From assembly GCA_963824395.1 (NCBI GenBank), contig CAWGPF010000001.1:2356001-2420000 (forward strand): a stretch of DNA of 64,000 nucleotides, given 5' to 3'. This stretch comes from 13-2-20CM-66-19 sp963824395. GTDB taxonomy: Bacteria; Pseudomonadota; Gammaproteobacteria; Steroidobacterales; Steroidobacteraceae. Positions within the stretch are counted from its first letter, which is position 1; each line of letters starts with the position of its first letter. Under the pieces are notes generated by a model, which saw nothing but the letters and a program-made list of their open reading frames with translations, was not told the DNA's origin and searched no databases. Below are positions 36,604-44,873 of this stretch, piece by piece. The translations under genes and the position numbers were made by a program.

Positions 36604-37614
36604 TTAGACGGCGGGGCGCCGAACGCGCCGAGTGACCCGCTTGTCCTTCTCGCTGGGCGCCGCGTTGGTGAGCGGCCCGATCTTGCCGACGATGGTCTCG
36701 AGCGTGGGCGGCTCGCCCGGCACGTGGGCATCGATCGCAGCGCGCATCGCGGCCAGATGCGCAGGGGTCGTACCGCAGCAGCCGCCGATGATGCGGGCGC
36801 CGGCGTCCATCGCCAGGCGTGCATAGCTCGCCATCAGTTCCGGCGTACCCGAATACACGACCTCGGTGCCCTCAAAATGCGGCACTCCGCAGTTGCCCTT
36901 CGTGACGAGGGCATAGGGGAGATTCTGCATCTGCAGCAGGCTTACGAGAATGTCCGACGCGCCCACGCCGCAGTTGGCGCCCACGGCTACCGGTGCCACG
37001 GATTGTGAGGCCACGCTGTCACCCAGGGCACCCGGCAGGAGGCCCATCATGGTGCGGCCAGCGGTATCGAACGAATACGTCACTACGTACGGCAGCCCCG
37101 CGGCGGTCGCGGCCTCGGCCGCCGCAGCCACCTCTTCGGCGGAGGACATCGTTTCGATCCAGGCCACGTCGGCGCCGCCCTCGCGCAACCCCTGCATCTG
37201 GGTCGTGAAGGAGGCGACTGCCGCGGCGTGCGTCAGGGCGCCAAGCGGACTGAACAGCTCGCCGGTCGGCCCCACCGAGCCTGCCACCACGATCGGGCGG
37301 TCGGCGGCGTCCGCCACGGCACGCGCGAGTTCCGCCGCGCGGCGTGCGAGTTCGTGAGCGCGCGCAGCTGCAGCGTGGAGCTTCAACCGATGAGCGTTAC
37401 AGCCGAATGTGTTCGTCAGGATGATGTCAGCGCCGGCGTCCACGAATGCCTGATGCAGCGCCCTGACCTTCTCCGGATTATCCACATTCCAGAACTCCGG
37501 AGGCTCACCCGCGGTGAGGCCTGCGCTGAAGTAGTTGGTGCCCGTGGCGCCATCGGCCAGCAATACCGGTTTCCTGCTGAGAAGGTCGGAAAGTGAGCTA
37601 CGCATGGGCTTCAT
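36604..37614 (-). CDS. Betaine/homocysteine S-methyltransferase family protein
   Basis: 336-residue zinc-dependent methyltransferase that makes methionine from homocysteine using betaine, S-methylmethionine or another methyl donor. The three zinc cysteines are in GANCGVG and GGCCGTTP; the barrel starts LLADGATGTNYFSAGL. The length and NVDNPEKVRALHQAFVDAGAD region fit bacterial betaine-homocysteine methyltransferases (Bmt) better than MetH or MmuM, though the methyl donor cannot be settled by eye. Stands alone; the next gene on the strand begins upstream with its stop 7 bp away. Confidence 0.88.
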   Translation of the reverse strand: MKPMRSSLSDLLSRKPVLLADGATGTNYFSAGLTAGEPPEFWNVDNPEKVRALHQAFVDAGADIILTNTFGCNAHRLKLHAAAARAHELARRAAELARAVADAADRPIVVAGSVGPTGELFSPLGALTHAAAVASFTTQMQGLREGGADVAWIETMSSAEEVAAAAEAATAAGLPYVVTYSFDTAGRTMMGLLPGALGDSVASQSVAPVAVGANCGVGASDILVSLLQMQNLPYALVTKGNCGVPHFEGTEVVYSGTPELMASYARLAMDAGARIIGGCCGTTPAHLAAMRAAIDAHVPGEPPTLETIVGKIGPLTNAAPSEKDKRVTRRVRRPAV

Positions 37615-37620
37615 GATATC

Positions 37621-38259
37621 TCACACGGCTCGCAGGACCGCGGACGGAACCTCGGCAGCGCGGCTCGGGCTGCGATATGTCGTGCCGGGTTTGCCTTGTG
37701 CCTGCGAATGCCGGGTAACCGGGCCGCCCGGGCTCAGGGCGCCGCGGGTGCCTTGGTCAGCAGTGAGTTCGACGTGGGACCCGGCAATGCCGGTCAGCTG
37801 CAGCAGGACCGTCCCGGTGGGCAGGTCAAACTGCACCACCTTGTGCGGCGCGCTGCAGCCATGGCTTCCTGAAAAGTCACTCGAAGGGATCACCCCGTGT
37901 TCGCTCACGAGGTCGATCCAGCCAGGTTGGTCCACGGACACGCGGTACAGCCCGGCTGAGGCAATGTTCAGGCGGGCGAAGCCGCCGAATGCGCCCTCGA
38001 AGCTCGACTTCACCCCCGCGGGCACGCGCAGCGCGAGCGTTGCCTGAGGCAGAAGGGAAATATCGTAGAGCTGTTCGGATGCGAGCTCGGGCGCATCTGC
38101 AGCAGCCTGCGCCGCCGTGAGCGCCTGCGCCTTGGCGGCAAACAGCGCCCGCTCGTGCGCGACGTTCCACTTGAAGCCTGCGCAGGGGTCATCGGCGTGT
38201 GCCGCAGCCCCGGACAGCCCCAGCAACAGCACGGCAGTCTGCGTCCAACGGCGGTGCAT
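37621..38259 (-). CDS. Hypothetical exported protein
   Basis: 212-residue secreted protein of unknown function. Signal peptide MHRRWTQTAVLLLGLSGAAAHA. The middle holds beta-rich sequence (LYDISLLPQATLALRVP, GLYRVSVDQPGWIDLV) with a conserved-looking SHGCSAPHKVVQFDLPTGTVLLQL that suggests a binding motif. The last ~40 residues are Pro/Ser/Arg-rich and unlike the rest; they may be a readthrough tail after a small frameshift. Ends 7 bp before the methyltransferase start, so the two may share a transcript. Confidence 0.72.
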   Translation of the reverse strand: MHRRWTQTAVLLLGLSGAAAHADDPCAGFKWNVAHERALFAAKAQALTAAQAAADAPELASEQLYDISLLPQATLALRVPAGVKSSFEGAFGGFARLNIASAGLYRVSVDQPGWIDLVSEHGVIPSSDFSGSHGCSAPHKVVQFDLPTGTVLLQLTGIAGSHVELTADQGTRGALSPGGPVTRHSQAQGKPGTTYRSPSRAAEVPSAVLRAV

Positions 38260-38441
38260 TCTTCACCTCTGACCTGGCGTGCAGGCCGCCGCGCGCGACC
38301 CGGAATCACCGAGCGCTCAAGAATGCCGGCTTACCGACGCCCTCGCTACCGCAGCGCACCGCGTGCGCTGCAGATTGTGCACCGACGACGCGCTCGTTAG
38401 TCTCGGGCTGAAAAGGGCCGACCGATCGGGTGAGGATGATC

Positions 38442-38651
38442 ATGAAAATCAGTGCGCGCAATACGCTGCCGGGGATCGTACGTAAGATCGAGGAGGGCGC
38501 CGTCAACGCGGAAGTCACGCTCGAGATCGCGCCCGATATCCGGATCGTCTCGGTAATCACCCTCGATGCCGTACGCAGCCTGCGACTCAAGCCCGGCGAC
38601 CGCGCCTACGCCGTCATCAAGGCGTCGAGCGTCATGATTGGCGTTGACTGA
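38442..38651 (+). CDS. Molbindin: single TOBE (Mop) domain protein
   Basis: 69-residue Mop-type molybdate/tungstate-binding protein: MKISARNTLPGIVRKIEEGAVNAEVTLEI then LKPGDRAYAVIKASSVMIGVD, the standard molbindin fold that stores oxyanion in a hexamer. GAGGA upstream of the ATG at 38442; earlier in-frame GTG (38430) and ATG (38436) are less likely. No modABC or molybdenum-cofactor genes are in the window, so it is an orphan storage protein here. Converges with the M20 peptidase gene. Confidence 0.92.
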   Translation: MKISARNTLPGIVRKIEEGAVNAEVTLEIAPDIRIVSVITLDAVRSLRLKPGDRAYAVIKASSVMIGVD

Positions 38652-38659
38652 GCCGCAGC

Positions 38660-40084
38660 TCATTTCTCCTCGGCGTAGATGCGCACCAGGCGGTAGAGAA
38701 AGTCCCGGGCCTCCATGAGTGACTTGACGCTCACGTATTCATTGAGGCCGTGGATGTTGCCAAGGTCAGGACCCAGGAATACCGGCTCGACACCGTAGGT
38801 CGGGATTCCGGCGGCATTCAGGAATTCCCCATCGGTGGCGCCCGGCTGCAGGATCGGCACCACGGGCAGTCCGGGCCAGAACTGCGCCGCGAGCTTCTTG
38901 ATCGGACCCATGATCTGCGGCGTGAGCGGCGGGGCCGGGGAGATCGGTCCGCGGGTGGCCAGCGTCGTTACCTTGACCTCGGGGTCAGCCACGAGCTCCT
39001 CGAGCTTGCTACGCACCTGGGCCGCGGTCACGCCGGGGAAGATGCGGCAGTTGATGATGGCGGTGGCGCGTTGCGGGAGCGCGTTCGTCGCGTGTCCCGC
39101 GTTCAGCATCGTCGCCACGCAGGTCGTGCGCAGGGTCGCATTCCAGCTCGGATCCCGGGCAGATACCAGCGCCAGCGCCTTCTCATCCTGCGGATCTTTG
39201 AGAAACGCCGTCATCGCTGCGGCGACCTCGGTGTCGCCCTTGGCCGCCTCGATCTTCGCCATGCCCTGGAAGTAGGCCCGATTGCCATCGGCAAACATGG
39301 CCGGGAACTCGTACGCCTCGATGCGCTTGAGCGCACCGGCAAGCCGGTAGATCGCATTGTCCTTTACCGGGCGCGAGCTGTGGCCGCCACGGTTCGTAAC
39401 CTCGAGCTGGTAGTTCTGCGCGAATTTCTCGCCCGCCTGGATCTGCAGGACGACGCGGTTGCCGGCCGCGTCCAGTTCACCGCTGGCGCCCTCGTTGAGC
39501 GCGAAGGCGGCATCGATCAGTTCCCGGCGATTCTGGGTCAGCCACTGTGCGCCGTTGAAAGCCCCGGCGGTCTCCTCGCCGCAGGTGAGAGCGAGCTTGA
39601 GTGTCCGCAGCGGCCGGTACTTCTCAGTGCGGTAGCGCACGAGGGTGTCGACCCAGATGGCGGCCTCCGCCTTGTCATCGACCGAACCGCGCGCGTAGAA
39701 CGTGCCGTTCTCTTCGACGAGCTTGAACGGGTCGCGCGTCCAGTCCTCACGCTTGGCCTCCACCACGTCGATATGGGCCAGAAGCAGGATCGCCTTGAGC
39801 TTCGGATCCCGTCCCGGGTAGATCGCGACCAGCCCGCCCTCGTTGGGGTGGTCCGGCGCCGCAAACGGATGCAGGTCGCTATCGGAGAACCCGGCGGCCT
39901 TAAGACGTGCCGCCATGCGTTCGGCCGCGAGGGTGCAGTTCCCCGTCGAGAGCGTGGTGTTGGTCTCCACCAGCTCCTTATAGAGCTGTCTGAACTGCGC
40001 TTCGCCCTCAGACGCTGCATTGCACACCTGCGTGCAAACGGCGAGGAACATCATCAGTGCCACGATATTGAGTGTTCTTGTCAT
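38660..40084 (-). CDS. Secreted M20-family zinc metallopeptidase, second copy
   Basis: 474-residue paralogue of the gene at 1977-3404; long stretches agree, for example ELVETNTTLSTGNCTLAAER against ELIETNTTLSAGSCTLAAER. Signal peptide NIVALMMFLAVCTQVCNA. Metal ligands: H104 in LLLAHIDVV, D136 in RGSVDDK, E170-E171 in CGEET, and a His in GNIHGLNEY. The lid motif GGHSSRPVKDNAIYRL is intact. Function by family: periplasmic exopeptidase or N-acyl amino acid hydrolase. The ~270 bp upstream, up to the next gene, hold no other gene I can see. Confidence 0.9.
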   Translation of the reverse strand: MTRTLNIVALMMFLAVCTQVCNAASEGEAQFRQLYKELVETNTTLSTGNCTLAAERMAARLKAAGFSDSDLHPFAAPDHPNEGGLVAIYPGRDPKLKAILLLAHIDVVEAKREDWTRDPFKLVEENGTFYARGSVDDKAEAAIWVDTLVRYRTEKYRPLRTLKLALTCGEETAGAFNGAQWLTQNRRELIDAAFALNEGASGELDAAGNRVVLQIQAGEKFAQNYQLEVTNRGGHSSRPVKDNAIYRLAGALKRIEAYEFPAMFADGNRAYFQGMAKIEAAKGDTEVAAAMTAFLKDPQDEKALALVSARDPSWNATLRTTCVATMLNAGHATNALPQRATAIINCRIFPGVTAAQVRSKLEELVADPEVKVTTLATRGPISPAPPLTPQIMGPIKKLAAQFWPGLPVVPILQPGATDGEFLNAAGIPTYGVEPVFLGPDLGNIHGLNEYVSVKSLMEARDFLYRLVRIYAEEK

Positions 40085-40355
40085 CGAGCTCTCCGGCGGG
40101 GATGCGGGGATTTAAACGTGTCGACACAGTGGCCGCAAGAGCGCGGGTCAAGGTTCGGTTGCGCGCCCCGGCGACACGGAAAGTGCAGAAGGCGCGGGCC
40201 GGGACACTTTGTAAGTGATTAAGGGCAGCCGTGCGCCACAGGGTGCGCTTCCTTGTGGGGCGATCCTGCCGCTAGAATCGCTCCGCGAGGGAACGACGAC
40301 TTCATAAGAACAACCGCAGGCCCGCCGCGGGTCTTTGAATCAGGAGTTAGGCCTC

Positions 40356-40610
40356 ATGCATTACGTATGGATGTTTATCGTCGGCATCGTGATCGGCGCC
40401 ATCGCCCGCCTCATCATGCCCGGTGCCGACCACATGGGACTCATTGCCACCGGCATTCTGGGCATCATCGGCTCGTTCGTGGGCGGCTTTCTCGTGCGCA
40501 TGTTCAGCAAGGCGCCCACGGATGGTTCGAAGATTCAGCCGGCGGGCATCATCATGTCCATCGTCGGCGCACTGATCGTGCTCTTTGTCTACAACCGTCT
40601 GGTCGCCTGA
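40356..40610 (+). CDS. GlsB/YeaQ/YmgE-family small membrane protein
   Basis: 84-residue transglycosylase-associated (GlsB/YeaQ) protein with three hydrophobic segments: MHYVWMFIVGIVIGAIARLIMP, GLIATGILGIIGSFVGGFLV and GIIMSIVGALIVLFVYNRLV. Small-residue (Gly) spacing is typical of the family, which is linked to envelope stress; molecular role unknown. AGGAG precedes the ATG at 40356; an upstream ATG at 40335 lies in the leader. Confidence 0.92.
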   Translation: MHYVWMFIVGIVIGAIARLIMPGADHMGLIATGILGIIGSFVGGFLVRMFSKAPTDGSKIQPAGIIMSIVGALIVLFVYNRLVA

Positions 40611-40623
40611 GGCCATGACGCCA

Positions 40624-40655
40624 GCGGTGGTGACGTCATCGTCATCACCGCCTTT
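40624..40655 (+). terminator. Convergent intergenic hairpin
   Basis: GCGGTGGTGACG / CGTCATCACCGC (11 of 12 paired) with a 4-nt loop, followed by CTTTC. It sits between the convergent glsB-like and SMR-like genes. The T tract is short, so terminator strength is doubtful. Confidence 0.5.
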
Positions 40656-40687
40656 CGGGACCTTAGCGGGTCGACGCGGCGCGGCGG

Positions 40688-41023
40688 CTACGGCACCGCG
40701 GCCGCAGCGCCGATCAAGGCGCAGGCGCCCACCAGCATGGCCACGCGCAGCGGCGATGCGCTTTCGTTGTAGAAGGCAACCCCGATCGCAATGACTCCGA
40801 GCGGGATCACTGCTGCGAGCAACGGACTCATGATCCCGAGCTTGGCGCCGCTCTGGTACATGCGTGCAACCATCCAGATGCCACAGATGAAGAGCGCCGC
40901 GCAGCCCAGTGTCGGCACGGCCACCGTAAATCCCCGCGTGCGCGGCAGCAGCATCATCGCCAGGAGCTGGAATGCCACAGATGCGACGAAGAGCACATAG
41001 ACCCGCAATGGAATGCCGAGCAT
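40688..41023 (-). CDS. Four-helix small membrane protein, SMR/EamA-like
   Basis: 111-residue protein made of four hydrophobic segments (VYVLFVASVAFQLLAMMLL, AVPTLGCAALFICGIWMVARM, GIMSPLLAAVIPLGVIAIGVAF, RVAMLVGACALIGAAAAV). Size, topology and the loop YQSGAKLGIMSPLLA resemble the small multidrug resistance fold, but the essential TM1 glutamate of EmrE-type pumps is absent. A flippase-like or regulatory subunit is possible. No functional partner adjacent. Confidence 0.7.
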   Translation of the reverse strand: MLGIPLRVYVLFVASVAFQLLAMMLLPRTRGFTVAVPTLGCAALFICGIWMVARMYQSGAKLGIMSPLLAAVIPLGVIAIGVAFYNESASPLRVAMLVGACALIGAAAAVP

Positions 41024-41259
41024 GGATATCCCCTGAGTTGTCGCTCGATTCTCCGCGGCGGGCTCCCGGAGGGTAAAGCCCTTTTGACGCCGGGCGGCTT
41101 GAAGAGAGACGGACCCGATGTGGTAGGATTCGCGCCCCCAAAAGGCGGCGCCTCGTAGCTTACGCCCGCCCTTGCGATTGGGGCTGCCGCCGGGGTTTGC
41201 GATTGGTTAGTAAGTCTCTGATTTAATTTGATTTATCCCCGAGACAGTCGAGGCACAGC

Positions 41260-41336
41260 GCGCCCGTAGCTCAGTTGGATAGAGTGCCTGGCTACGAACC
41301 AGGAGGTCGGGAGTTCGAATCTCTCCGGGCGCGCCA
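41260..41336 (+). tRNA. tRNA-Arg(ACG)
   Basis: 77-nt tRNA. Acceptor GCGCCCG pairs with CGGGCGC, discriminator G, encoded CCA at 41334-41336. Anticodon loop CTACGAA gives ACG (read as ICG) for CGN arginine codons. D-loop AGCTCAGTTGG and T-loop AGTTCGAATCT are regular. In E. coli and Pseudomonas this tRNA follows tRNA-Ser(GCU) directly; here they are 31.5 kb apart. Confidence 0.97.
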
Positions 41337-42006
41337 CTCGGTCAGGAACTGTCGTCTATCATGCCGGTGAGATGGGTACCGTTTCAGTACCGGTGGACAT
41401 CGCTGACACCTTAGCACTGAAGGGATCGGATACGCGCGGGCACATTCGAAGAAGCCCGTGAGTTGCATGGTCGTCAGCAAGAGGCCCAGATCGTAGTTCT
41501 CGCGCAAGGCTGAACTTGCTTAGCCTGTGATCAGCGACTGCTCCACGTGAAGCGCCGACGGCCTGACCGGCAAAAGCATGGGCTCGCCCGACGCTGTCGT
41601 GACAGTGTACGCCACCCGTGAAGGGCGGCGATGATGCAGGACTCCACTAGGCGATGATGTCAAAAGTCCGCGCGATGCCGAGTTTAAGAATGTCTGCTCT
41701 GGTAACTCACGTTTGTAATGCCTAGCTCACGTGTTTGCGTGCGCGTAGCATGCTGCTCAGCTGAGGTCAACAGCACCCGGACCCCGCGAAACCTCTGAAC
41801 GGTTAGAGGGCTGAATCGGTGCCGCACCCGGCAATCAACATCTCTGGCTGACTGCATCTGCAGGGGGTGAACGCGCGCGCGGGAACATTGCGTAGCCACT
41901 GAAGAACCGAGTGTCGACTCCGACCGCACTTTACCCATCGGGGTGATCTTTCATACTGCTCTCTGACTTGTTCCGAGACGCCATCACTGATCAAGGTGAG
42001 GTGTTA
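41337..42006 (+). other. Non-coding, lower-GC stretch after tRNA-Arg
   Basis: About 670 bp without a supportable gene. Base composition is visibly less GC-rich and codon-like periodicity is lost. Contains a short inverted repeat GGTAC/GTACC near 41376-41392. I found no second copy of the tRNA-Arg 3' end downstream, so no attachment site can be claimed. Confidence 0.5.
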
Positions 42007-42285
42007 ATGTCGGATGGGCCTTTCTTGAAGAGGCTCGCGCACCTGCTGGCGCAGCACGTCCTCAATTGGACTAGGGAAATCCACGGCAAGCAGTCGTTCT
42101 GGCTTTGGAAGGGGATGCAACGGAAGAATGCCGCCACGGCGAGCAAGAGGAGCGGTGGCACTTCCGCATTACTCTCCAAGAGAGCCAATAACCTCGTACG
42201 GCAGCTAACCGCTCCAACACGTTCGTTCTCATCGCAATCGAAAATGTACTCGTTTATGAAACACTGCCTTGCGAGGGCGGCATAA
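42007..42285 (+). CDS. Doubtful hypothetical protein
   Basis: 92-codon frame (MSDGPFLKRLAHLLAQHVLN, continuing with many Lys, Ser and Arg) starting after GGTGAGG. No recognisable domain, signal or membrane segment. Its 3' end overlaps the tail of the broken TPR-protein remnant on the other strand. Base use differs from neighbouring real genes. May be a chance frame. Confidence 0.2.
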   Translation: MSDGPFLKRLAHLLAQHVLNWTREIHGKQSFWLWKGMQRKNAATASKRSGGTSALLSKRANNLVRQLTAPTRSFSSQSKMYSFMKHCLARAA

Positions 42286-42723
42286 AACCGCGTGGCCGCG
42301 ATGTCGGCCGGATCTGGTGGGCTATCACTAACCGATACTCCAGCAGGGCGTGGCGTGCCACGGTCAGGAGGCGCTCAAAATCAGCAGTACTGACCGGCGC
42401 CACCTCTAGAAGAGCGTGCAGTAGTGGGTTGTCAGAAAATCTTGTCAGGCCCGCAGCCACAACTCTGTTCTTGATACGCGCGCAGGCCACTTTGAGTTGA
42501 CGAGGCGGATGCAGTTGGCAATCCCTGGGTCAAGCGCCAACAGACTAAGTGCCGGGCGGCAAAGCTCATACGGAACTGCCCACGGTTCCGTTATGGCCAC
42601 TGTTAATGCCGTTCGGACGAGCGAGTCGTCGGTTACGAATCTGGTGCGCGCGATAGCGTTGGCAAAGGCTTTTTCTACGATCGCAGTCGGCGCTCGCTCA
42701 AGAGAGCTCAGTGTCAGACCCAC
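42254..42723 (-). pseudogene. Frameshifted remnant of the region downstream of the TPR domain
   Basis: Two minus-strand pieces in different frames read as one continuous protein. Piece one (about 42723-42450) ends NSKWPARVSRTEL; piece two (about 42475-42254) continues AGLTRFSDNPLLHALLEVAP then ERLLTVARHALLE. The junction needs a one-base shift near 42455-42470. A further shift separates piece one from the TPR frame upstream. From memory, this segment resembles the part after the repeats in a family of TPR/methyltransferase-type proteins; the C-terminal domain is lost. A decayed gene. Confidence 0.6.
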
Positions 42724-42740
42724 GGCATCCGGGAACGTGG

Positions 42741-43472
42741 TTAGTTGAAGAACGTCGCCAAGTCAGCCACAGCAGCGTCGGAGTCAGGGATAATCGACAA
42801 TGCGTGTCGGAGGCTTTTCTCTGCCGCGTCTAGGCGCGCCATCCCCATCCATACTTTAGCCAGCGCATAATGTGCGGCACCGAAATCTGGACGCAGCTCG
42901 ATCGCTCGGCGAAGGCTGCTAACGGCGCCATCGTGCTGTCCGGCGGCTGCTTGAAGCAGACCGAGATTAAAGTGGACTTCTGCGTAAGCTGGCTTGATCG
43001 CAAGCGCGCGCTCATAGCACCGCGTCGCTTCCGTCAGCCGCCCCAATCTGTCGAGCACATTGGCCATCGCCACGAAGGCATCTGCAAAGTTCGGATTAAT
43101 GTTGCAGGCGAGCTGATAGTTGGTGAGGGCAAGCTCATGCTCGCCGATACGGCAATTCAGGTTTCCAAGATTGAAATGTGCGGCCGCGTAGCTCGGATCG
43201 CACGCGATAGCTCGTTGGTATGCGACACGAGCCTCGTCAATCTGGGTTTCAGCAAGCAAAACGTTCCCACGGTTTAAGTGTGCCCTTGCGCACCGTGGGT
43301 CCGCTCGGGCCGCGGCATCGTAACGTGCCATGGCTTCAATGAGCCTGCCCTGTTCCTCGAGTGCATTTCCTTCGTCGATCAGTCTCAATGCGGAGCTTCT
43401 TAAACCGGCCGGGCCGTTGTCGTCCGCACCTGCCGCCGCCGGCTTCGAGTAGGAGTTGCTAAGGTCGGTCAT
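42741..43472 (-). CDS. TPR-repeat protein (probably truncated by frameshift)
   Basis: 243-residue frame containing about five to six tetratricopeptide repeats from residue 28 onward, for example AHLNRGNVLLAETQIDEARV, AHFNLGNLNCRIGEHELALT, VHFNLGLLQAAAGQHDGAVS and AHYALAKVWMGMARLDAAEK, the usual 34-residue spacing with W/L-G-Y/A-F-P positions. No signal peptide. The frame stops at DLATFFN while homologous-looking sequence continues in another frame just downstream, so this is likely the 5' part of a broken larger gene. Any remaining function would be protein-protein interaction. Confidence 0.7.
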   Translation of the reverse strand: MTDLSNSYSKPAAAGADDNGPAGLRSSALRLIDEGNALEEQGRLIEAMARYDAAARADPRCARAHLNRGNVLLAETQIDEARVAYQRAIACDPSYAAAHFNLGNLNCRIGEHELALTNYQLACNINPNFADAFVAMANVLDRLGRLTEATRCYERALAIKPAYAEVHFNLGLLQAAAGQHDGAVSSLRRAIELRPDFGAAHYALAKVWMGMARLDAAEKSLRHALSIIPDSDAAVADLATFFN

Positions 43473-43824
43473 GTGTTGTCCTTGTCCGGCAGTCTGGCAT
43501 CAAACTGTCGGATCTCTCGGGGCACGTTTGCTTTGCGCTGATCGCTGTACAACCGAACCCCCAACCGAAAGGACGTCTACAGGCTCAAGGTCTTGTGATG
43601 CAGCAATTTCGGTGGCTTAGGACGTGATTACTTCTGTCACCAGATCTGTACGCTGGCGATACCTCCGGAGATGTACGGCACGCTTCGCAGTTTCGGAGTG
43701 CAGCGGCAACGACCTTTCGAAGCCCGATCCTGACTTGCGCGTTTGGCGCTCTGGCCAGCCTATCTTGGGGGGTTAGCACCGTTTGAGCGGAACTCATCAG
43801 CGAGCATCCGGCGAATTCGGATCC
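43473..43824 (+). other. Intergenic stretch, nothing identified
   Basis: About 350 bp of mixed composition upstream of the TPR gene. AAGGACAA near 43482 is a possible Shine-Dalgarno for the TPR gene. No gene, repeat or RNA recognised. Confidence 0.4.
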
Positions 43825-43971
43825 ATGCTTACCGTGCAGACCCGGAACGGGATTGTGTACCTGGGTGGTACGCCCTGGACACAGTTCACCCTCGCGAGTC
43901 TCGAGTCGCTCGTGCGCAAGACCGACGGAGTCACGGATGTGGTCGTTACGGCGGTCTATCCCGAAGAGTGA
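43825..43971 (+). CDS. BON-domain-like mini-protein (possible fragment)
   Basis: 48-residue frame LTVQTRNGIVYLGGTPWTQF, ASLESLVRKTDGVTDVVVTAVY. The pattern G-x-V-x-L-x-G ... V-x-x-x-x-GV-x-x-V matches the second half of a BON phospholipid-binding domain. Too short for a complete domain and without a signal peptide; probably a fragment. No strong ribosome-binding site. Confidence 0.35.
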   Translation: MLTVQTRNGIVYLGGTPWTQFTLASLESLVRKTDGVTDVVVTAVYPEE

Positions 43972-44092
43972 TGCTGCGGCGCGCGTGCCGACCGACCCCA
44001 AGCGGGCTCGTCCTCGCGCGTCGCTTCCCGCGCGTGGATTCACAGAGATCAGTCGGCCCGGCTCTTGAGCCCGTACCTGCCGGCCGCTGCAG

Positions 44093-44728
44093 CTAGCGCG
44101 CGATCAACCCCTGTTTGGCCACCTGTCTCGCGACGGCATCCGCCACTTCCGTCACGAGTTCGGCAAGGTTGTCGGGATTAGTGGTGTGACTTGTGCCTGC
44201 CCACAGGAGCTTGTCGTCCTTGAGCGAGTAAATGAGGGTCTCCACCGCCACCACCGTATCAGTCCTGACGGAACCGGTCGAAACAGTCGTCTGCCAACCA
44301 TAACCGTAGTAGGAGCCGAAGCCGCGGTAGTAGGAGCCGAATGCGCTGGAGGTCCCGCCCGGCTGATAAGTCACCCGTTGATCCTTCCCCACTGCGCGCA
44401 TGACCACGACGCCATCGACTCCCGCCTCTTTCAGGCGGGTGCGCGCGTAGTCCCCGTCGCCGTGGTCGGTGCCCAGCAAGGTGTACGCCGGAATGCCTCG
44501 CGCTCCGCGGATCGTAAGGTCGTTCGCCAGGTAGACCTCCGCGGACTTGCGGCTGTTGGCGTCGCTGGATATCACGAGCGCTGCAATGGTTTTTCCTACC
44601 GGGTGGATTCCTTCGGCGCCGGGCGCCTTCCAGGTAGAGGTGAAGGTGGTGGTGGAACAGCCCCACAGCAGAAGAAGCGCTGCGAAGCACAGGACAAGGA
44701 GTCTTGGGCGGGACATGCTGGGCGTCAT
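44093..44728 (-). CDS. Putative lipoprotein, DUF4136-like
   Basis: 211-residue predicted lipoprotein. Signal SRPRLLVLCFAALLLLWGC with lipobox LLWGC, Cys24. The mature part starts STTTFTSTWKAPGAE and has a Gly/Tyr-rich turn (FGSYYRGFGSYYGYGW) before VETLIYSLKDDKLLWAG, resembling the DUF4136 pattern. GGGACGG lies upstream of the ATG at 44728; a later ATG at 44716 is possible. Outer-membrane or periplasmic; function unknown. Confidence 0.78.
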   Translation of the reverse strand: MTPSMSRPRLLVLCFAALLLLWGCSTTTFTSTWKAPGAEGIHPVGKTIAALVISSDANSRKSAEVYLANDLTIRGARGIPAYTLLGTDHGDGDYARTRLKEAGVDGVVVMRAVGKDQRVTYQPGGTSSAFGSYYRGFGSYYGYGWQTTVSTGSVRTDTVVAVETLIYSLKDDKLLWAGTSHTTNPDNLAELVTEVADAVARQVAKQGLIAR

Positions 44729-44873
44729 GGTCAAACCGTCCCGCGCCGCCGCTGCAGCAGTGGCTGGATCAGGATTGTCAATGTCGGCGTACTCATAGTG
44801 TCTCCTGATCGCTCTTGGTTCTAGATGCACGGTCTTGAGCCTGAGCGCATCTTATAGGAGCCGGCCGGCGCAG

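Noticed and set aside
38750..40222. 490-codon plus-strand frame opposite the second M20 peptidase
   Set aside because: Shadow frame; the M20 protein on the other strand has all catalytic motifs.
41260..42300. Genomic island integrated at tRNA-Arg
   Set aside because: No integrase and no second copy of the tRNA-Arg 3' end could be found downstream.
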